Of a DNA stretch of 64,000 nucleotides, positions 1-8,696 are shown piece after piece (position 1 is the first letter of the stretch; every line of letters begins with the position of its first letter). The stretch is from Croceicoccus sediminis (GTDB taxonomy: Bacteria; Pseudomonadota; Alphaproteobacteria; Sphingomonadales; Sphingomonadaceae). The position numbers were made by a program, and so were the translations under genes. Where the stretch lies: assembly GCF_007570835.1 (NCBI RefSeq), contig NZ_SUNC01000001.1, positions 868,001 to 932,000 of the forward strand. The letters run 5' to 3'. Below the pieces are notes generated by a model, which ran no database searches, had not been told where the DNA came from, and saw only the letters and a program-made list of their open reading frames with translations.

Positions 1-1
1 T

Positions 2-55
2 CTGGGCTATACGGTGGCGCGCCAGTGGGGGAAGGCCAGGGGCACGGACCGCTAA
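2..55 (+). CDS. C-terminal end of an upstream protein (partial)
   Basis: Seventeen codons in one open frame run in from the window edge and end at a TAA at 53-55, giving a basic C-terminus that ends KARGTDR. Only the tail is visible, so the family cannot be named. In many alphaproteobacteria aroQ precedes accB, but this tail is not recognisably AroQ. It may also be a chance frame. About 105 bases separate it from accB. Confidence 0.3.
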   Translation: MGYTVARQWGKARGTDR

Positions 56-160
56 GGCGCGAAAGTCCGCCGCTGGGGGTACTTGGCCCTTTGCTCTTGC
101 GAAGCGTTCCGGCTGCGCGTAGCGCCGCCTGCAACCCGTAACTGCTTAGCCGAGGACTAC

Positions 161-649
161 ATGGGCGAAGCCAAGACCCCCACCGGCCGCCGTACTGGCG
201 GAATGAATGTCGACAGCGCACTCGTGCGCGAACTTGCCGAACTGCTCGGTGAAACCGGCCTGACCGAGATCGAGGTCGAGGACGGCGATCGCAAGATCAA
301 GGTATCGCGCGCCGCGATTGCCGCCGCGCCCGTCGCGGCGTCGGTTGCCGCTGCGCCTGCTGCCGCACCGGCACCTGCGGCCGCACCCGCGGCGGACGCC
401 GCCCCGGCGGTTCCGACCGATGCGGTGAAATCGCCGATGGTCGGCACCTGCTATCTCGCCCCCGAACCCGGCGCGCCCGACTACATCACGGTCGGCAAAA
501 CCGTGAAGGCAGGCGAAACGCTGCTCATCGTCGAGGCGATGAAGGTCATGAACGCGATCCCCGCGCCCAAGGCCGGCACGATCAGCCAGATCCTCGTCGG
601 CAACGGTGAGCCGGTCGAATTCGACCAGCCGCTCGTCGTCATCGACTGA
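161..649 (+). CDS. accB: Acetyl-CoA carboxylase biotin carboxyl carrier protein
   Basis: Carries biotin between the biotin carboxylase and carboxyltransferase parts of acetyl-CoA carboxylase, the first committed step of cytosolic fatty-acid synthesis. The 162-aa product has the usual N-terminal motif [15 protein letters not shown], a flexible Ala/Pro-rich linker (about residues 50-85) and a C-terminal biotinyl domain with EAMKVMN. Lys128 of that motif is the expected biotinylation site. The ATG at 161 was chosen because it lies just after a GAGG and gives the typical family length; an in-frame ATG at 203 is an alternative. accC begins 13 bases downstream, so the two form an operon. Confidence 0.96.
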   Translation: MGEAKTPTGRRTGGMNVDSALVRELAELLGETGLTEIEVEDGDRKIKVSRAAIAAAPVAASVAAAPAAAPAPAAAPAADAAPAVPTDAVKSPMVGTCYLAPEPGAPDYITVGKTVKAGETLLIVEAMKVMNAIPAPKAGTISQILVGNGEPVEFDQPLVVID

Positions 650-662
650 ACGGGGACAAGCC

Positions 663-2009
663 ATGGCAATTTCGCGCATTCTCATCGCCAACCGCGGCGA
701 GATCGCGCTGCGTGTCCATCGCGCCGCGCATGAAATGGGCATCGAGACGGTGGCGGTCCATTCCACCGCCGACGCCGACGCCATGCACGTGCGGCTGGCC
801 GATCAGGCCGTCTGCATCGGCCCGCCTTCGGCGACCGACAGTTACCTGAACATGGCTGCGATCATTTCGGCGGCGGAAATTTCGGGCGCCGATGCGATCC
901 ACCCCGGCTACGGCTTCCTTTCCGAAAACGCGAAGTTTGCCGAAATCGTCGAGGCGCACGGCCTGAAATGGATCGGGCCCAAGCCCGAACACATCCGCAC
1001 CATGGGGGACAAGGTCGCGGCCAAGAAATCGGCCGGCGATCTGGGCCTGCCGCTGGTGCCCGGTTCGGACGGTGCGGTTTCGGATTACGACGAAGCCCGC
1101 AAGATCGCGGCCGAAATCGGTTATCCCGTCATCATCAAGGCGGCATCGGGCGGCGGCGGCCGCGGCATGAAGGTGTGCGAGGCCGAAGAAAGCCTCGAAA
1201 CCCTGATGAAGCAGGCCGGCAGCGAGGCGAAATCCGCGTTCGGCGACGCCACGGTCTATATCGAGAAGTATCTCGGCAACCCGCGCCACATCGAATTCCA
1301 GATTTTCGGCGACGGCGAAGGCACTGCCATTCACCTGGGCGAACGCGACTGTTCGCTTCAGCGTCGCCACCAGAAAGTGCTCGAAGAAGCGCCCTCGCCC
1401 GTCATCAGCGCCGACGAACGCGCCCGCATGGGCAAGGTCTGCGCCGATGCGATGGCCGCAATGGGCTATCGCGGTGCGGGCACGATCGAGTTCCTTTGGG
1501 AAGGTGGCGAGTTCTACTTCATCGAGATGAACACCCGCCTTCAGGTGGAGCATCCGGTGACCGAGGCGATCACCGGCGTCGACCTTGTGCGCGAACAGAT
1601 CCGTATCGCCGATGGCAAGCCGCTATCGGTGACGCAGGACGAACTGCGCTTCACCGGCCACGCGATCGAGTGCCGCATCAACGCGGAAAACCCCTTCACT
1701 TTCGCGCCCAGCCCGGGCGAGGTGAAGAACTATCACGCTGCGGGCGGCATGCACGTGCGCGTCGATTCGGGGCTCTACGCGGGTTACCGCATTCCGCCCT
1801 ACTACGATTCGATGATCGCCAAGCTGATCGTCTATGGCCGCACGCGCGAAGGTTGCATCATGCGGCTGAAGCGCGCGTTGGAGGAAATGGTGATCGAAGG
1901 GGTGCATACCTCGATCCCGCTGCATCAGGAACTGATCCGTCAGACCGATTTCCTGAACGGCGACTACACGATCAAGTGGCTCGAGGAGTGGCTGGCCGAG
2001 CGGGACTGA
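663..2009 (+). CDS. accC: Acetyl-CoA carboxylase, biotin carboxylase subunit
   Basis: ATP-dependent carboxylation of AccB-bound biotin with bicarbonate, the first half-reaction of acetyl-CoA carboxylase. The 448-aa protein has the normal family length. It shows the N-terminal [11 protein letters not shown], the glycine-rich ATP-grasp loop [10 protein letters not shown], the active-site stretch [13 protein letters not shown], and [14 protein letters not shown] near the metal/bicarbonate site. The start ATG at 663 follows GGGGACAAGCC. It directly follows accB, so the two subunits are made together. It is convergent with the lipoprotein gene downstream, and no clear hairpin terminator was found in the 43-base gap. 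Confidence 0.97.
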   Translation: MAISRILIANRGEIALRVHRAAHEMGIETVAVHSTADADAMHVRLADQAVCIGPPSATDSYLNMAAIISAAEISGADAIHPGYGFLSENAKFAEIVEAHGLKWIGPKPEHIRTMGDKVAAKKSAGDLGLPLVPGSDGAVSDYDEARKIAAEIGYPVIIKAASGGGGRGMKVCEAEESLETLMKQAGSEAKSAFGDATVYIEKYLGNPRHIEFQIFGDGEGTAIHLGERDCSLQRRHQKVLEEAPSPVISADERARMGKVCADAMAAMGYRGAGTIEFLWEGGEFYFIEMNTRLQVEHPVTEAITGVDLVREQIRIADGKPLSVTQDELRFTGHAIECRINAENPFTFAPSPGEVKNYHAAGGMHVRVDSGLYAGYRIPPYYDSMIAKLIVYGRTREGCIMRLKRALEEMVIEGVHTSIPLHQELIRQTDFLNGDYTIKWLEEWLAERD

Positions 2010-2052
2010 TCTCCCACACGGAGCCACTCACTCGGGGGCTTTCACGCATTGC

Positions 2053-2643
2053 TCACGCCGCCTCGTCGTAGGCGCGCACTTCGGTCACGAGGATGATCTC
2101 GCACGCCCCTGCCCCGCTGTCGTTGCGGGTGCGCGACGTGCGCCACCGGCCGCCATCGGGTCCGTCGATGTCGACGAGATAGCCCTTGAGGCCCACGATT
2201 TCGTTTTCGTCGATGTCGTCAATCCGCTCGGCAATTGCCTCGTTCGCCGGGATCAGGTGCCAGTTGGCCGAATTCTTGCCGAACCGGCGGACACGTGGGT
2301 CCTGCCAGGCATCCGGCCCCGCGCGCCAGTAATAGAACCGGCCCGACTGGCGAATGTCGATCTGGGAATGCACCTCGGCCCGCGCGCCCTCGCTCCACGC
2401 GACGGCAAGGTCGACGGGCGAGTATTCGGACAACTTGTCCCCGAACAGCCCGCCATAATTGCGGCGCTTGAGGACCAGCACGTCGGCATCGAAAGTCGCG
2501 ACCTTGCGCATGCCGCGCGCATCGGCTGGCATTCCGTCCATCATGCCCTGGCGCGGCGCGGCAACTTGCGCATCGCGCGGCTCCTCGCTGCACGCCGACA
2601 CGGCGAACGCGATGACGAACGGTAAAAGCGCGCGGCTCCGCAC
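2053..2643 (-). CDS. Hypothetical lipoprotein
   Basis: A 196-aa protein of unknown function. It starts with GTG and has a short basic N-terminus, a hydrophobic segment and a lipobox-like AVSAC with Cys near residue 18, so it is predicted to be exported and lipidated. The mature part is mixed alpha/beta, rich in charged residues and Trp/Tyr, with no motif I recognise. It is the second gene after the Lrp-family regulator on the same strand, with a gap of only 17 bases, so the two are probably co-transcribed. Confidence 0.7.
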   Translation of the reverse strand: MRSRALLPFVIAFAVSACSEEPRDAQVAAPRQGMMDGMPADARGMRKVATFDADVLVLKRRNYGGLFGDKLSEYSPVDLAVAWSEGARAEVHSQIDIRQSGRFYYWRAGPDAWQDPRVRRFGKNSANWHLIPANEAIAERIDDIDENEIVGLKGYLVDIDGPDGGRWRTSRTRNDSGAGACEIILVTEVRAYDEAA

Positions 2644-2660
2644 CGGGATCCGCCCGCCGC

Positions 2661-3122
2661 TCAGCCCAGCGGGACGCCGGGTTCGTTCTTGGAACGGCGG
2701 ATGACGAGCGAAGTCTTGACGCTGGCCACGTTGGGCGCGGGCGTGAGGCTGCTCGTCAGGAATTCCTGGAAGCTCTGCAGGTCCTTGCTCACGATTTTCA
2801 GGATGAAGTCGATCTCACCGTTGAGCATGTGACATTCGCGCACTTCGGGAAGCTTCAACACGTGCTCCTCGAATGAGCGCAGCGCGTCCTCTGCCTGGCT
2901 CTTCAGGCTGACCATCGCGAAAACGGTGATGGTAAAACCCAGCGTCGCGGGATCGAGATCGGCGTGATAGCCCTGAATCGCGCCGCTTTCCTCAAGCGCG
3001 CGTACGCGTCTCAGGCATGGCGGCGCCGTCAGACCTACCCGGTTGGCCAGTTCCACATTGGTGATCCGCCCCTCTGCCTGTAGTTCGGCAAGAAGCCGGC
3101 GGTCGATCTCGTCAAAAATCAT
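2661..3122 (-). CDS. Lrp/AsnC family transcriptional regulator
   Basis: A DNA-binding regulator of the leucine-responsive/AsnC family, typically an octamer tuned by amino acids. The 153-aa product has the family signature FDEIDRRLLAELQ, a winged helix-turn-helix around NVELANRVGLTAPPCLRRV, and a C-terminal RAM effector domain with the LPEVRECHMLNGEIDFIL stretch. I chose the ATG at 3122, which has AGGA about a dozen bases upstream. A longer frame to 3197 exists but adds residues not typical of the family. The target genes are unknown. It is divergent from the kinase-like gene at 3385. Confidence 0.9.
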   Translation of the reverse strand: MIFDEIDRRLLAELQAEGRITNVELANRVGLTAPPCLRRVRALEESGAIQGYHADLDPATLGFTITVFAMVSLKSQAEDALRSFEEHVLKLPEVRECHMLNGEIDFILKIVSKDLQSFQEFLTSSLTPAPNVASVKTSLVIRRSKNEPGVPLG

Positions 3123-3384
3123 GCTCGTCAAATCCTGTTCGCGGCGAATCGTGCCGCGCTCCTGATCTGGGGAAACGGAAAATACCTGATACCGCAACTT
3201 GCGGATAACAAGAGGCCCCCACTACGCAATAAATGAACTATGACGATGCCTGTTCCACTTTGCAACGCACAGATCGTGCCCCTTCCCCGAAGTTAAGGCG
3301 TTGTTTACCTCCAGCAGAGGGGCGGAATCACTGGCTGCATCACTCCTGTCGATGCGACCATGCCGCCCCGCCCCGGGGGATTTG

Positions 3385-5103
3385 ATGACACTCGACGACC
3401 GCTTGCGTACCGTGCTCGAAGTCGCTGCCGACAGCGACGTTTCGGCACGTGCGCAATACCAGCAGCTCGTCGACCTTCTGGGCAGCGGACGCACGGTGGC
3501 CGACGGCGCGCTCGTCGCGGCATCGTTTCTTCGCCTTGCTGCCCTTGCCCGCCGCATCCCCGCCGACGAACGCGCACAGATCCTGGCCGATCCGGCCCTG
3601 CGCCTGCGCTCCGCCCCCCTCGTCGCACAACTTTGCGAGGGCGAGGAGGCCGTAGCTGCCGCCGCGATCGACGCCGCCGACCTGGACGAGGCAGGCTGGA
3701 CCGTACTGATCAGCGTTCTGGACGAAAGCCTGCAGAACCGGGTGCGCAGCGCGCGCACTACGGGTCGGGCCCGCAATGTGGAGGCACCTCCACCACTCCT
3801 TGTGGAACGCAAGGAACAGCGTTCCTCAGCCGTCGACGGCCTCACGCCCAGTGCCCCTGTCCCCACCCGCGCACCGCGCCCGCAGGTTGCTGCACCGAGA
3901 AAGCGGGCCGCGGAAACCGTTGAGCCCAGCTCCGACATCGGTGAGATCGTCGCGCGCATCGAACGTTTCCGTCTGAAGCGGCGCGAGCAGGTGACCGACG
4001 AAATCGTCGCCAGCGGCCGCAAGTCGGCATCGGACGAAAATGAAATTCTGCTTGATGACGAGGTCGCGGACAGCGCTTCGCCGCCGCCGATCGCCACGAC
4101 ACGCGAAATCGACTGCATGATATCGCCCGAAGGCCGCGTCGAATGGGCCGCACGCCTTTCGCCGATGCTGACGGGGTTAATCCTCTCGGCGTCCGACACG
4201 GCAACCGCGCGCGTCGACGAATCGACCTCCACCGCGCTACGCCGTCAGCAGGCCGTGCGTTCGGGACGTGTTACCATCGGCGCATCGCCCGCGATTTCCG
4301 GGCAGTGGCGGCTCGATGCCGCACCGCACTTCGATCCGGTGGGCCGGTTCCTCGGCCACCACGCGCGGCTCACCCGTGACCTCGGCTCCGTGCCCGACCG
4401 GCGCGGCGACCTTGTCCGCCAGGCGCTGCATGAACTGCGCACGCCGATCAACGCGCTTCAGGGTTTTGCGGAGATCATCCAGCAGCAGCTGTTCGGCCCC
4501 GTACCGCACCAGTACCGCTCTCTGGCGGCCGGCATTGCCGGAGAGACCGCATCGCTGCTCGCCGGACTGGAAGAGGTCGATCGCCTCGTCCGCCTGCGCC
4601 ACGGCACCCGGACGATGAGCGAGGGCGAAACCGCGATAGGGCCGCTGGTCGAATCGCTGGTCAGGCAGGCCGTGCCCATGCTCGATGCCCGCAGCGCCCG
4701 CATGGACGTGCGGCTCACCGATCCCGGCATGACCGTGCCGATCGAGGAAGGCGAGCTGGAACGTAGCCTCTGGCGCCTTATCGCCGCTGTCGCAGGGTCG
4801 GCGGGCGCAGGGGATGTGCTGCCCTTCTCGCTTCAGCCTGGTCGGGATGCCGTCACCATAACGATGGGCCTGCCGCCTTCGCTTGCGGCTCTTGACGATG
4901 AAGACCTGTTCGGCGCCTCGCCGGCCAGCGACAGCGACGGGGAACTGGCAACGGGAATGCTGGGCCGCGGCTTTGCCCTGCGCCTTGCCGGTGCAGAGGC
5001 GAAAGCGGCGGGCGGAAGCCTTGACCGCGATGCCGCCGCGCTCGTCCTCACTCTTCCGGCAAGGGCCGACGAAGTCGAAAGCGAACGCGAAGCCGTCGCG
5101 TGA
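3385..5103 (+). CDS. Histidine-kinase-like protein with degenerate ATPase domain
   Basis: A 572-aa cytoplasmic protein with no clear membrane segment. Residues 1-130 are an all-helical, Ala-rich region; 130-240 is a Pro/charged linker; about 245-335 looks PAS-like. A clear HisKA dimerisation/phosphoacceptor helix follows, with HELRTPINALQGFAEII (His349). The C-terminal region aligns in length with HATPase_c but lacks the expected N-box asparagine (LWRLIAAVAG in place of NLLxNAxK) and an obvious DxGxG; only a GRGFALRLA stretch resembles the G2 lid. It may therefore be a phosphotransfer or pseudokinase protein. No response regulator is adjacent. The start ATG follows GGGGGATTTG. Confidence 0.8.
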   Translation: MTLDDRLRTVLEVAADSDVSARAQYQQLVDLLGSGRTVADGALVAASFLRLAALARRIPADERAQILADPALRLRSAPLVAQLCEGEEAVAAAAIDAADLDEAGWTVLISVLDESLQNRVRSARTTGRARNVEAPPPLLVERKEQRSSAVDGLTPSAPVPTRAPRPQVAAPRKRAAETVEPSSDIGEIVARIERFRLKRREQVTDEIVASGRKSASDENEILLDDEVADSASPPPIATTREIDCMISPEGRVEWAARLSPMLTGLILSASDTATARVDESTSTALRRQQAVRSGRVTIGASPAISGQWRLDAAPHFDPVGRFLGHHARLTRDLGSVPDRRGDLVRQALHELRTPINALQGFAEIIQQQLFGPVPHQYRSLAAGIAGETASLLAGLEEVDRLVRLRHGTRTMSEGETAIGPLVESLVRQAVPMLDARSARMDVRLTDPGMTVPIEEGELERSLWRLIAAVAGSAGAGDVLPFSLQPGRDAVTITMGLPPSLAALDDEDLFGASPASDSDGELATGMLGRGFALRLAGAEAKAAGGSLDRDAAALVLTLPARADEVESEREAVA

Positions 5104-5153
5104 TGCAAGTGTGCTTGCCAAGCCCTGCGCACCCGGCTAGTCGCCTGCCCCAC

Positions 5154-5226
5154 GGGCCTGTAGCTCAGCGGTTAGAGCTGGCCGCTCATAACGGCTAGGT
5201 CGCGGGTTCGAATCCTGCCGGGCCCA
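5154..5226 (+). tRNA. tRNA-Ile2 (anticodon CAT, probably lysidine-modified)
   Basis: A cloverleaf is readable: acceptor GGGCCTG pairs with CGGGCCC (one GU), the D-arm contains TAGCTCAGCGGTTAGAGC, the anticodon loop is CTCATAAC with CAT, and the T-arm is GGGTTCGAATCC. Overall similarity is to the bacterial minor isoleucine tRNA, whose CAT is converted to lysidine-AU by TilS, rather than to elongator or initiator Met tRNA. The 3' CCA is not encoded (ACCG follows). Confidence 0.92.
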
Positions 5227-5235
5227 CCGTTTTTC

Positions 5236-5259
5236 CATCGCTTCGGCTTCGAAGCGATG
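5236..5259 (+). repeat. Hairpin between tRNA-Ile2 and tRNA-Pro
   Basis: A perfect 9-bp inverted repeat CATCGCTTC / GAAGCGATG with a 6-base loop lies between the two tRNA genes. It has no downstream T-run. It could be a processing signal in a shared tRNA precursor or a weak terminator. Confidence 0.5.
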
Positions 5260-5267
5260 CCAAGGGT

Positions 5268-5347
<80 letters not shown>

Positions 5348-5386
5348 TGGCCCTTGGCTCACCCTGCAGCGCAGAGGCGATGCCGG

Positions 5387-6238
5387 TCAGAGCCCGTCGA
5401 GACCCTTGCTGACGAGGATGTTGACCGCCACGCGGCGGTTCTGGGCCTTGCCTGCCTCGGTCTCATTGTCGGCTGCCGGATCGGCCTCTGCCATGCCGGT
5501 CGGGGTGAGCATGCGATAGGGTTTCCAGCCGCAAGCCTGCTGCAGGTAATTGACCACCCGCGCCGCGCGCTTTTCGCTCAGGGCCTGATTGACCTCGTAA
5601 CTGCCGGTGGAATCGGTGTAGCCGACGACGAGAAGCAGCGCGTTGTCCATCGCGTCGGCCTCGCTGGCGGCCGTGCAAAGATCGCGCTCGGCCTCGGCGG
5701 ACAGCTTGTACTTGCCGGAATCGAAATAGACGTTGGTGGTGCCCTTGACGTTGTATTTGTCGATGTCGCCCATGCGGCTGCGCAGCGCCTCGGTCGCAGC
5801 CGCCTGTTTAAGGAAGCGCTGGTCGGTGCCGTTGTGGATCATCGCCGCCGTCTTGAGATCGTCGTTCTTGAAGCGGATCTTGTCGGCGAAAAGGCCGTTT
5901 TCATAACGCAGCGTCTTGATGCTGACCGGAAGACCGTTGAACAGCGAGGACGCGGCCCGTTCCTTGCTCTTCATACCGAGGAAGCCGCCCTTGCCGCGAA
6001 TTTCGGTACGATCATCGATCATGATGACCGCACGAGCGCCTTCGGCCGTCGTGATCTGCAGCTTGTCGCCACTGCGCGCGGAAATGATGCCTTCGATCTC
6101 CGGCCCTTCGATCGCGCGGTTGCCCAGCACCGTCAGGACATCGCCTTCGGGCTGGATTTCCTGGGCGGACAGGCTGGTGGCGGCGCCAAGCATGGCGAGG
6201 AGGAGGATGGCCCTAGGGCCCTTGGAAACGATGGTCAC
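5387..6238 (-). CDS. OmpA-family outer-membrane/periplasmic protein
   Basis: A 283-aa secreted protein with a peptidoglycan-binding OmpA domain. The GTG at 6238 was chosen because AGGAG lies 6-7 bases upstream and it gives a compact signal peptide (hydrophobic AILLLAMLGAATSLSAQ). The middle region (about 30-160) is beta-rich and has no recognised family. The C-terminal third carries the OmpA/MotB signature: NVYFDSGKYKL, VVGYTDSTGS, LSEKRAARVVNYL and a closing NRRVAVNIL. It likely tethers the outer membrane to peptidoglycan. It differs from the beta-barrel OmpA protein at 36972. Confidence 0.88.
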   Translation of the reverse strand: MTIVSKGPRAILLLAMLGAATSLSAQEIQPEGDVLTVLGNRAIEGPEIEGIISARSGDKLQITTAEGARAVIMIDDRTEIRGKGGFLGMKSKERAASSLFNGLPVSIKTLRYENGLFADKIRFKNDDLKTAAMIHNGTDQRFLKQAAATEALRSRMGDIDKYNVKGTTNVYFDSGKYKLSAEAERDLCTAASEADAMDNALLLVVGYTDSTGSYEVNQALSEKRAARVVNYLQQACGWKPYRMLTPTGMAEADPAADNETEAGKAQNRRVAVNILVSKGLDGL

Positions 6239-6542
6239 TGAACTGCTCCTTCGGCCGCCACGGACGGCATGATTTTCGATGAACGCGGCAAATCCTCGCA
6301 AGGAGCGGTAACCACCGGCTTAAGGAATATGCTTACCGTGCTGGCGCGTGCAGGACGGCTGCCTCGCCTGCATAAGGCGCCAAAAATCGCGGAGTTCGGC
6401 GCAGCGAACCGTCGGCGCGCATCTAGGACGCCAAGCGCTCGCCTTTTACCACAGAGATTTCGGAAAAAATTGCGCGGATGAGCACCCATCCGGTGCATAG
6501 CGCCCGATCACGCGGCGATGTTGCTTGATAAAAAGAGCAACG
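6239..6542. other. Intergenic region upstream of the OmpA-like gene
   Basis: About 300 bases between the OmpA-like start and tRNA-Lys. An antisense-looking 87-codon frame crosses it but has low-complexity Arg/Ala content and no family resemblance. A small inverted repeat (GTTGCT ... AGCAAC) sits near 6520, just past the tRNA-Lys 3' end. It presumably holds the OmpA-like promoter; I see no convincing gene. Confidence 0.4.
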
Positions 6543-6618
6543 TGGTGAGCCCTGCTGGGTTCGAACCAGCGACCTACTGATTAAAAGTCAGTTGCTCTAC
6601 CGACTGAGCTAAGGGCCC
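6543..6618 (-). tRNA. tRNA-Lys (anticodon TTT)
   Basis: Read on the minus strand, acceptor GGGCCCT pairs with AGGGCTC (one GU). The D-arm TAGCTCAGTCGGTAGAGC, anticodon loop ACTTTTAA, T-arm GGTTCGAACCC and an encoded CCA complete a 76-base tRNA. Confidence 0.96.
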
Positions 6619-6658
6619 CGACCACGGAGCGGTCACCTAAGGAGGGGCGGCGGCGCGG

Positions 6659-7150
6659 TCAAGCGCCTTGGTGACGATTGCGGAAAAGGAGTTGTTGAAT
6701 GGTGCGCCCGCTGAGCGGGTCGCGCCACTGTGCGGCGATGTCCGCGGCGGGCCTCAGGACGAAACCCCGCTCGCGGAACAGGGGGTGCGGGATGACCAGA
6801 TCATCGTCCCCCCAGGTCCCGCCGGACCAGAGCACGATGTCGCAATCGAGCGTGCGGGCCGACCAGCGCCGCCCCCCGCTGCGCCGCCCGAAATCGGCTT
6901 CCAGCCGCTTCAAGCCGGCCAACATTTCGCGCGGTTCGAGCTTGCTTTCAACCAGGATCGCCGAGTTTGCGTATCGGCGGGCGGAAGGGCCAACGGGCGC
7001 ACTGCGGATCACGGTCGAGCGCGCGACGACTTTGCCCATGCCGTCGTCGATCGCTTCGGTCGCGGCGACAAGGACGCTTTCCGGGGGGCCGTACCGGTGG
7101 TGCCGGACATTGCCGCCCAGCGCGATCAGATAGCGATGGGGTTCAGACAT
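6659..7150 (-). CDS. folK: 2-amino-4-hydroxy-6-hydroxymethyldihydropteridine pyrophosphokinase
   Basis: Transfers pyrophosphate from ATP to 6-hydroxymethyl-dihydropterin in folate synthesis. The 163-aa protein has the family marks: LIALGGN at the start, SAPVGPSARRYANSA in the pterin-binding region, and RWSARTLDCDIVLW, corresponding to the usual R-x-x-P-R-T-L-D-x-D signature with Ala in place of Pro, then IPHPLFRERGFVL. The start ATG at 7150 overlaps the stop of the upstream aguB-like gene by 8 bases, so translation is probably coupled. No other folate gene is adjacent. Confidence 0.94.
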   Translation of the reverse strand: MSEPHRYLIALGGNVRHHRYGPPESVLVAATEAIDDGMGKVVARSTVIRSAPVGPSARRYANSAILVESKLEPREMLAGLKRLEADFGRRSGGRRWSARTLDCDIVLWSGGTWGDDDLVIPHPLFRERGFVLRPAADIAAQWRDPLSGRTIQQLLFRNRHQGA

Positions 7151-7997
7151 CCTCGGCAAGGCGGCCGTAAAGCTGCGGGCGGCGGTCGCGGAAGAAGCCC
7201 ATACCCGCCCGGTGCGTCGCCGCGCGCGCAAGGTCCAGCGTCGCCACCAGCACGCCGCTTTCGTCGCGACCGTATTCGGCAACCAGATCGCCCCATTCGT
7301 CGCTGATGAAGCTGTGCCCGTAGAACGTCTGGCACGCGCCTTCCTTGCCAATGCGGTTCGAGGCGATGACCGGCATGCAGTTCGATACCGAGTGGCCGAT
7401 CATGGCGCGGCGCCACATGCGGCTGGTGTCGAGGTCGGCGTCATAAGGCTCTGACCCGATGGCCGTGGGATAGAACAGCAATTCGGCCCCCATCAGCGCC
7501 ATGGCGCGCGCGGTTTCGGGATACCACTGGTCCCAGCAGATGCCGACGCCGATGCGCGTGCCGAACACGTCCCAGACCTTGAAACCGGTATTGCCGGGGC
7601 GGAAGTAGTATTTTTCCTCGTAACCCGGGCCGTCGGGAATGTGGCTCTTGCGGTAAGTGCCCATGATCTCGCCGTCCGCGTCGATCATGGCCAGCGTGTT
7701 GTAATAATGGTGTCCGTCCCGCTCAAAAAAGCTGGTCGGGATCGCCACGCCCAGCTTCTTCGCCAGGGCCTGCATCGCGATGACAGAGGGGTGCTCCGCC
7801 GTCGGGCGGGCCAGTGCGAAAAGCGCCTCGTCTTCCTCGCGGCAGAAGTATGGGCCGGAAAACAGCTCGGGCGGCAGGATGACTTGCGCCCCCTGCCCCG
7901 CGGCTTCGGCCACGAGGTCACTGATCCTGACGATGTTTTCCTGCTCGTCATCCGAGCCGAGCGCGCATTGCAGCGCCGCGACGGTAATACTGGTCAT
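7143..7997 (-). CDS. aguB: N-carbamoylputrescine amidase
   Basis: A nitrilase-superfamily hydrolase converting N-carbamoylputrescine to putrescine, CO2 and ammonia in the arginine-decarboxylase route to polyamines. The 284-aa product has the Glu-Lys-Cys triad: LPPELFSGPYF (Glu), GTYRKSHIP (Lys) and VGICWDQWYPE (Cys); the last is characteristic of AguB within the superfamily. The start MTSITVAALQ at 7997 fits family length; the frame extends further but without typical residues. No agmatine deiminase gene is in the window. Confidence 0.9.
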   Translation of the reverse strand: MTSITVAALQCALGSDDEQENIVRISDLVAEAAGQGAQVILPPELFSGPYFCREEDEALFALARPTAEHPSVIAMQALAKKLGVAIPTSFFERDGHHYYNTLAMIDADGEIMGTYRKSHIPDGPGYEEKYYFRPGNTGFKVWDVFGTRIGVGICWDQWYPETARAMALMGAELLFYPTAIGSEPYDADLDTSRMWRRAMIGHSVSNCMPVIASNRIGKEGACQTFYGHSFISDEWGDLVAEYGRDESGVLVATLDLARAATHRAGMGFFRDRRPQLYGRLAEDV

Positions 7998-8148
7998 GCC
8001 CACCAGATATGGCGCGCGAGGGGCCAAGTCCACCGTAACGCGCGCACTTGCAGGACCGAATGCCCCTGCCGGTGGTTAATGCACCGAACGAGATGGAAAA
8101 CGACGCTGCCCCTCCCCATCTGTGCGGCAGCAAGGAGAAGACGGACAC

Positions 8149-8679
8149 ATGGAACAGGTTATCGTGGCAGGCGGCTGCTTCTGGTGCACCGAGGCGGTGT
8201 ACCGCGACGTGCTGGGCGTCAGCGATGTGGAAAGCGGCTATATCGGCGGCCAGACCGAAAATCCGACATATCGCGAGGTCTGTTCGGGCAGCACCGGCCA
8301 TGCAGAGGCCGTGCGCGTGACCTTCAACCCCGAGATCGTCCGGCTGGGCGACATTCTCGATATCTTCTTTGCCACGCACGATCCGACGCAATTGAACCGC
8401 CAGGGCAACGACGTCGGCACGCAGTACCGCTCCGCGATCTTCCCGATCGACGACAAGCAGAAGGCCGAGGCCGAAGCCGCGATCCAGCGTGCGCAGGAAA
8501 ATCACGACCAGCCCGTCGTAACCACGATCGAAGGGCTGGCAACGTGGTATCCGGCAGAGGACTATCACCAGGAATACTGGGAAGGCGACGGGCAGCGGAA
8601 TCCCTACTGCGTCGCGACGATCCCGCCCAAGCTGCAGAAGCTGCGCAAGAGCTTTGCCGACCGCGTGAAGCCGCAATAA
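8149..8679 (+). CDS. msrA: Peptide methionine-(S)-sulfoxide reductase
   Basis: Repairs oxidised methionine (S-sulfoxide) in proteins using thioredoxin-derived electrons. The 176-aa protein has the catalytic GGCFWCTEAVYRDVLGV near the N-terminus, then SGYIGG, ITFN-like VTFNPEIV, HDPTQLNRQGNDVGTQYRS and a C-terminal EDYHQEYW. I see no further Cys in a Cys-rich tail, so resolution is probably by the GCFWC pair or thioredoxin directly. The start ATG at 8149 follows AAGGAGAAGACGGACAC. It stands alone, divergent from aguB and convergent with rsmB. Confidence 0.96.
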   Translation: MEQVIVAGGCFWCTEAVYRDVLGVSDVESGYIGGQTENPTYREVCSGSTGHAEAVRVTFNPEIVRLGDILDIFFATHDPTQLNRQGNDVGTQYRSAIFPIDDKQKAEAEAAIQRAQENHDQPVVTTIEGLATWYPAEDYHQEYWEGDGQRNPYCVATIPPKLQKLRKSFADRVKPQ

Positions 8680-8696
8680 CCGCGCGGCCTCACCAG

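Noticed and set aside
6235-6498. 87-codon minus-strand frame upstream of the OmpA-like gene, ending in GTGA with its start
   Set aside because: Composition is Arg/Ala/Pro-rich without any recognisable pattern and no ribosome site; the coupling is probably coincidental.
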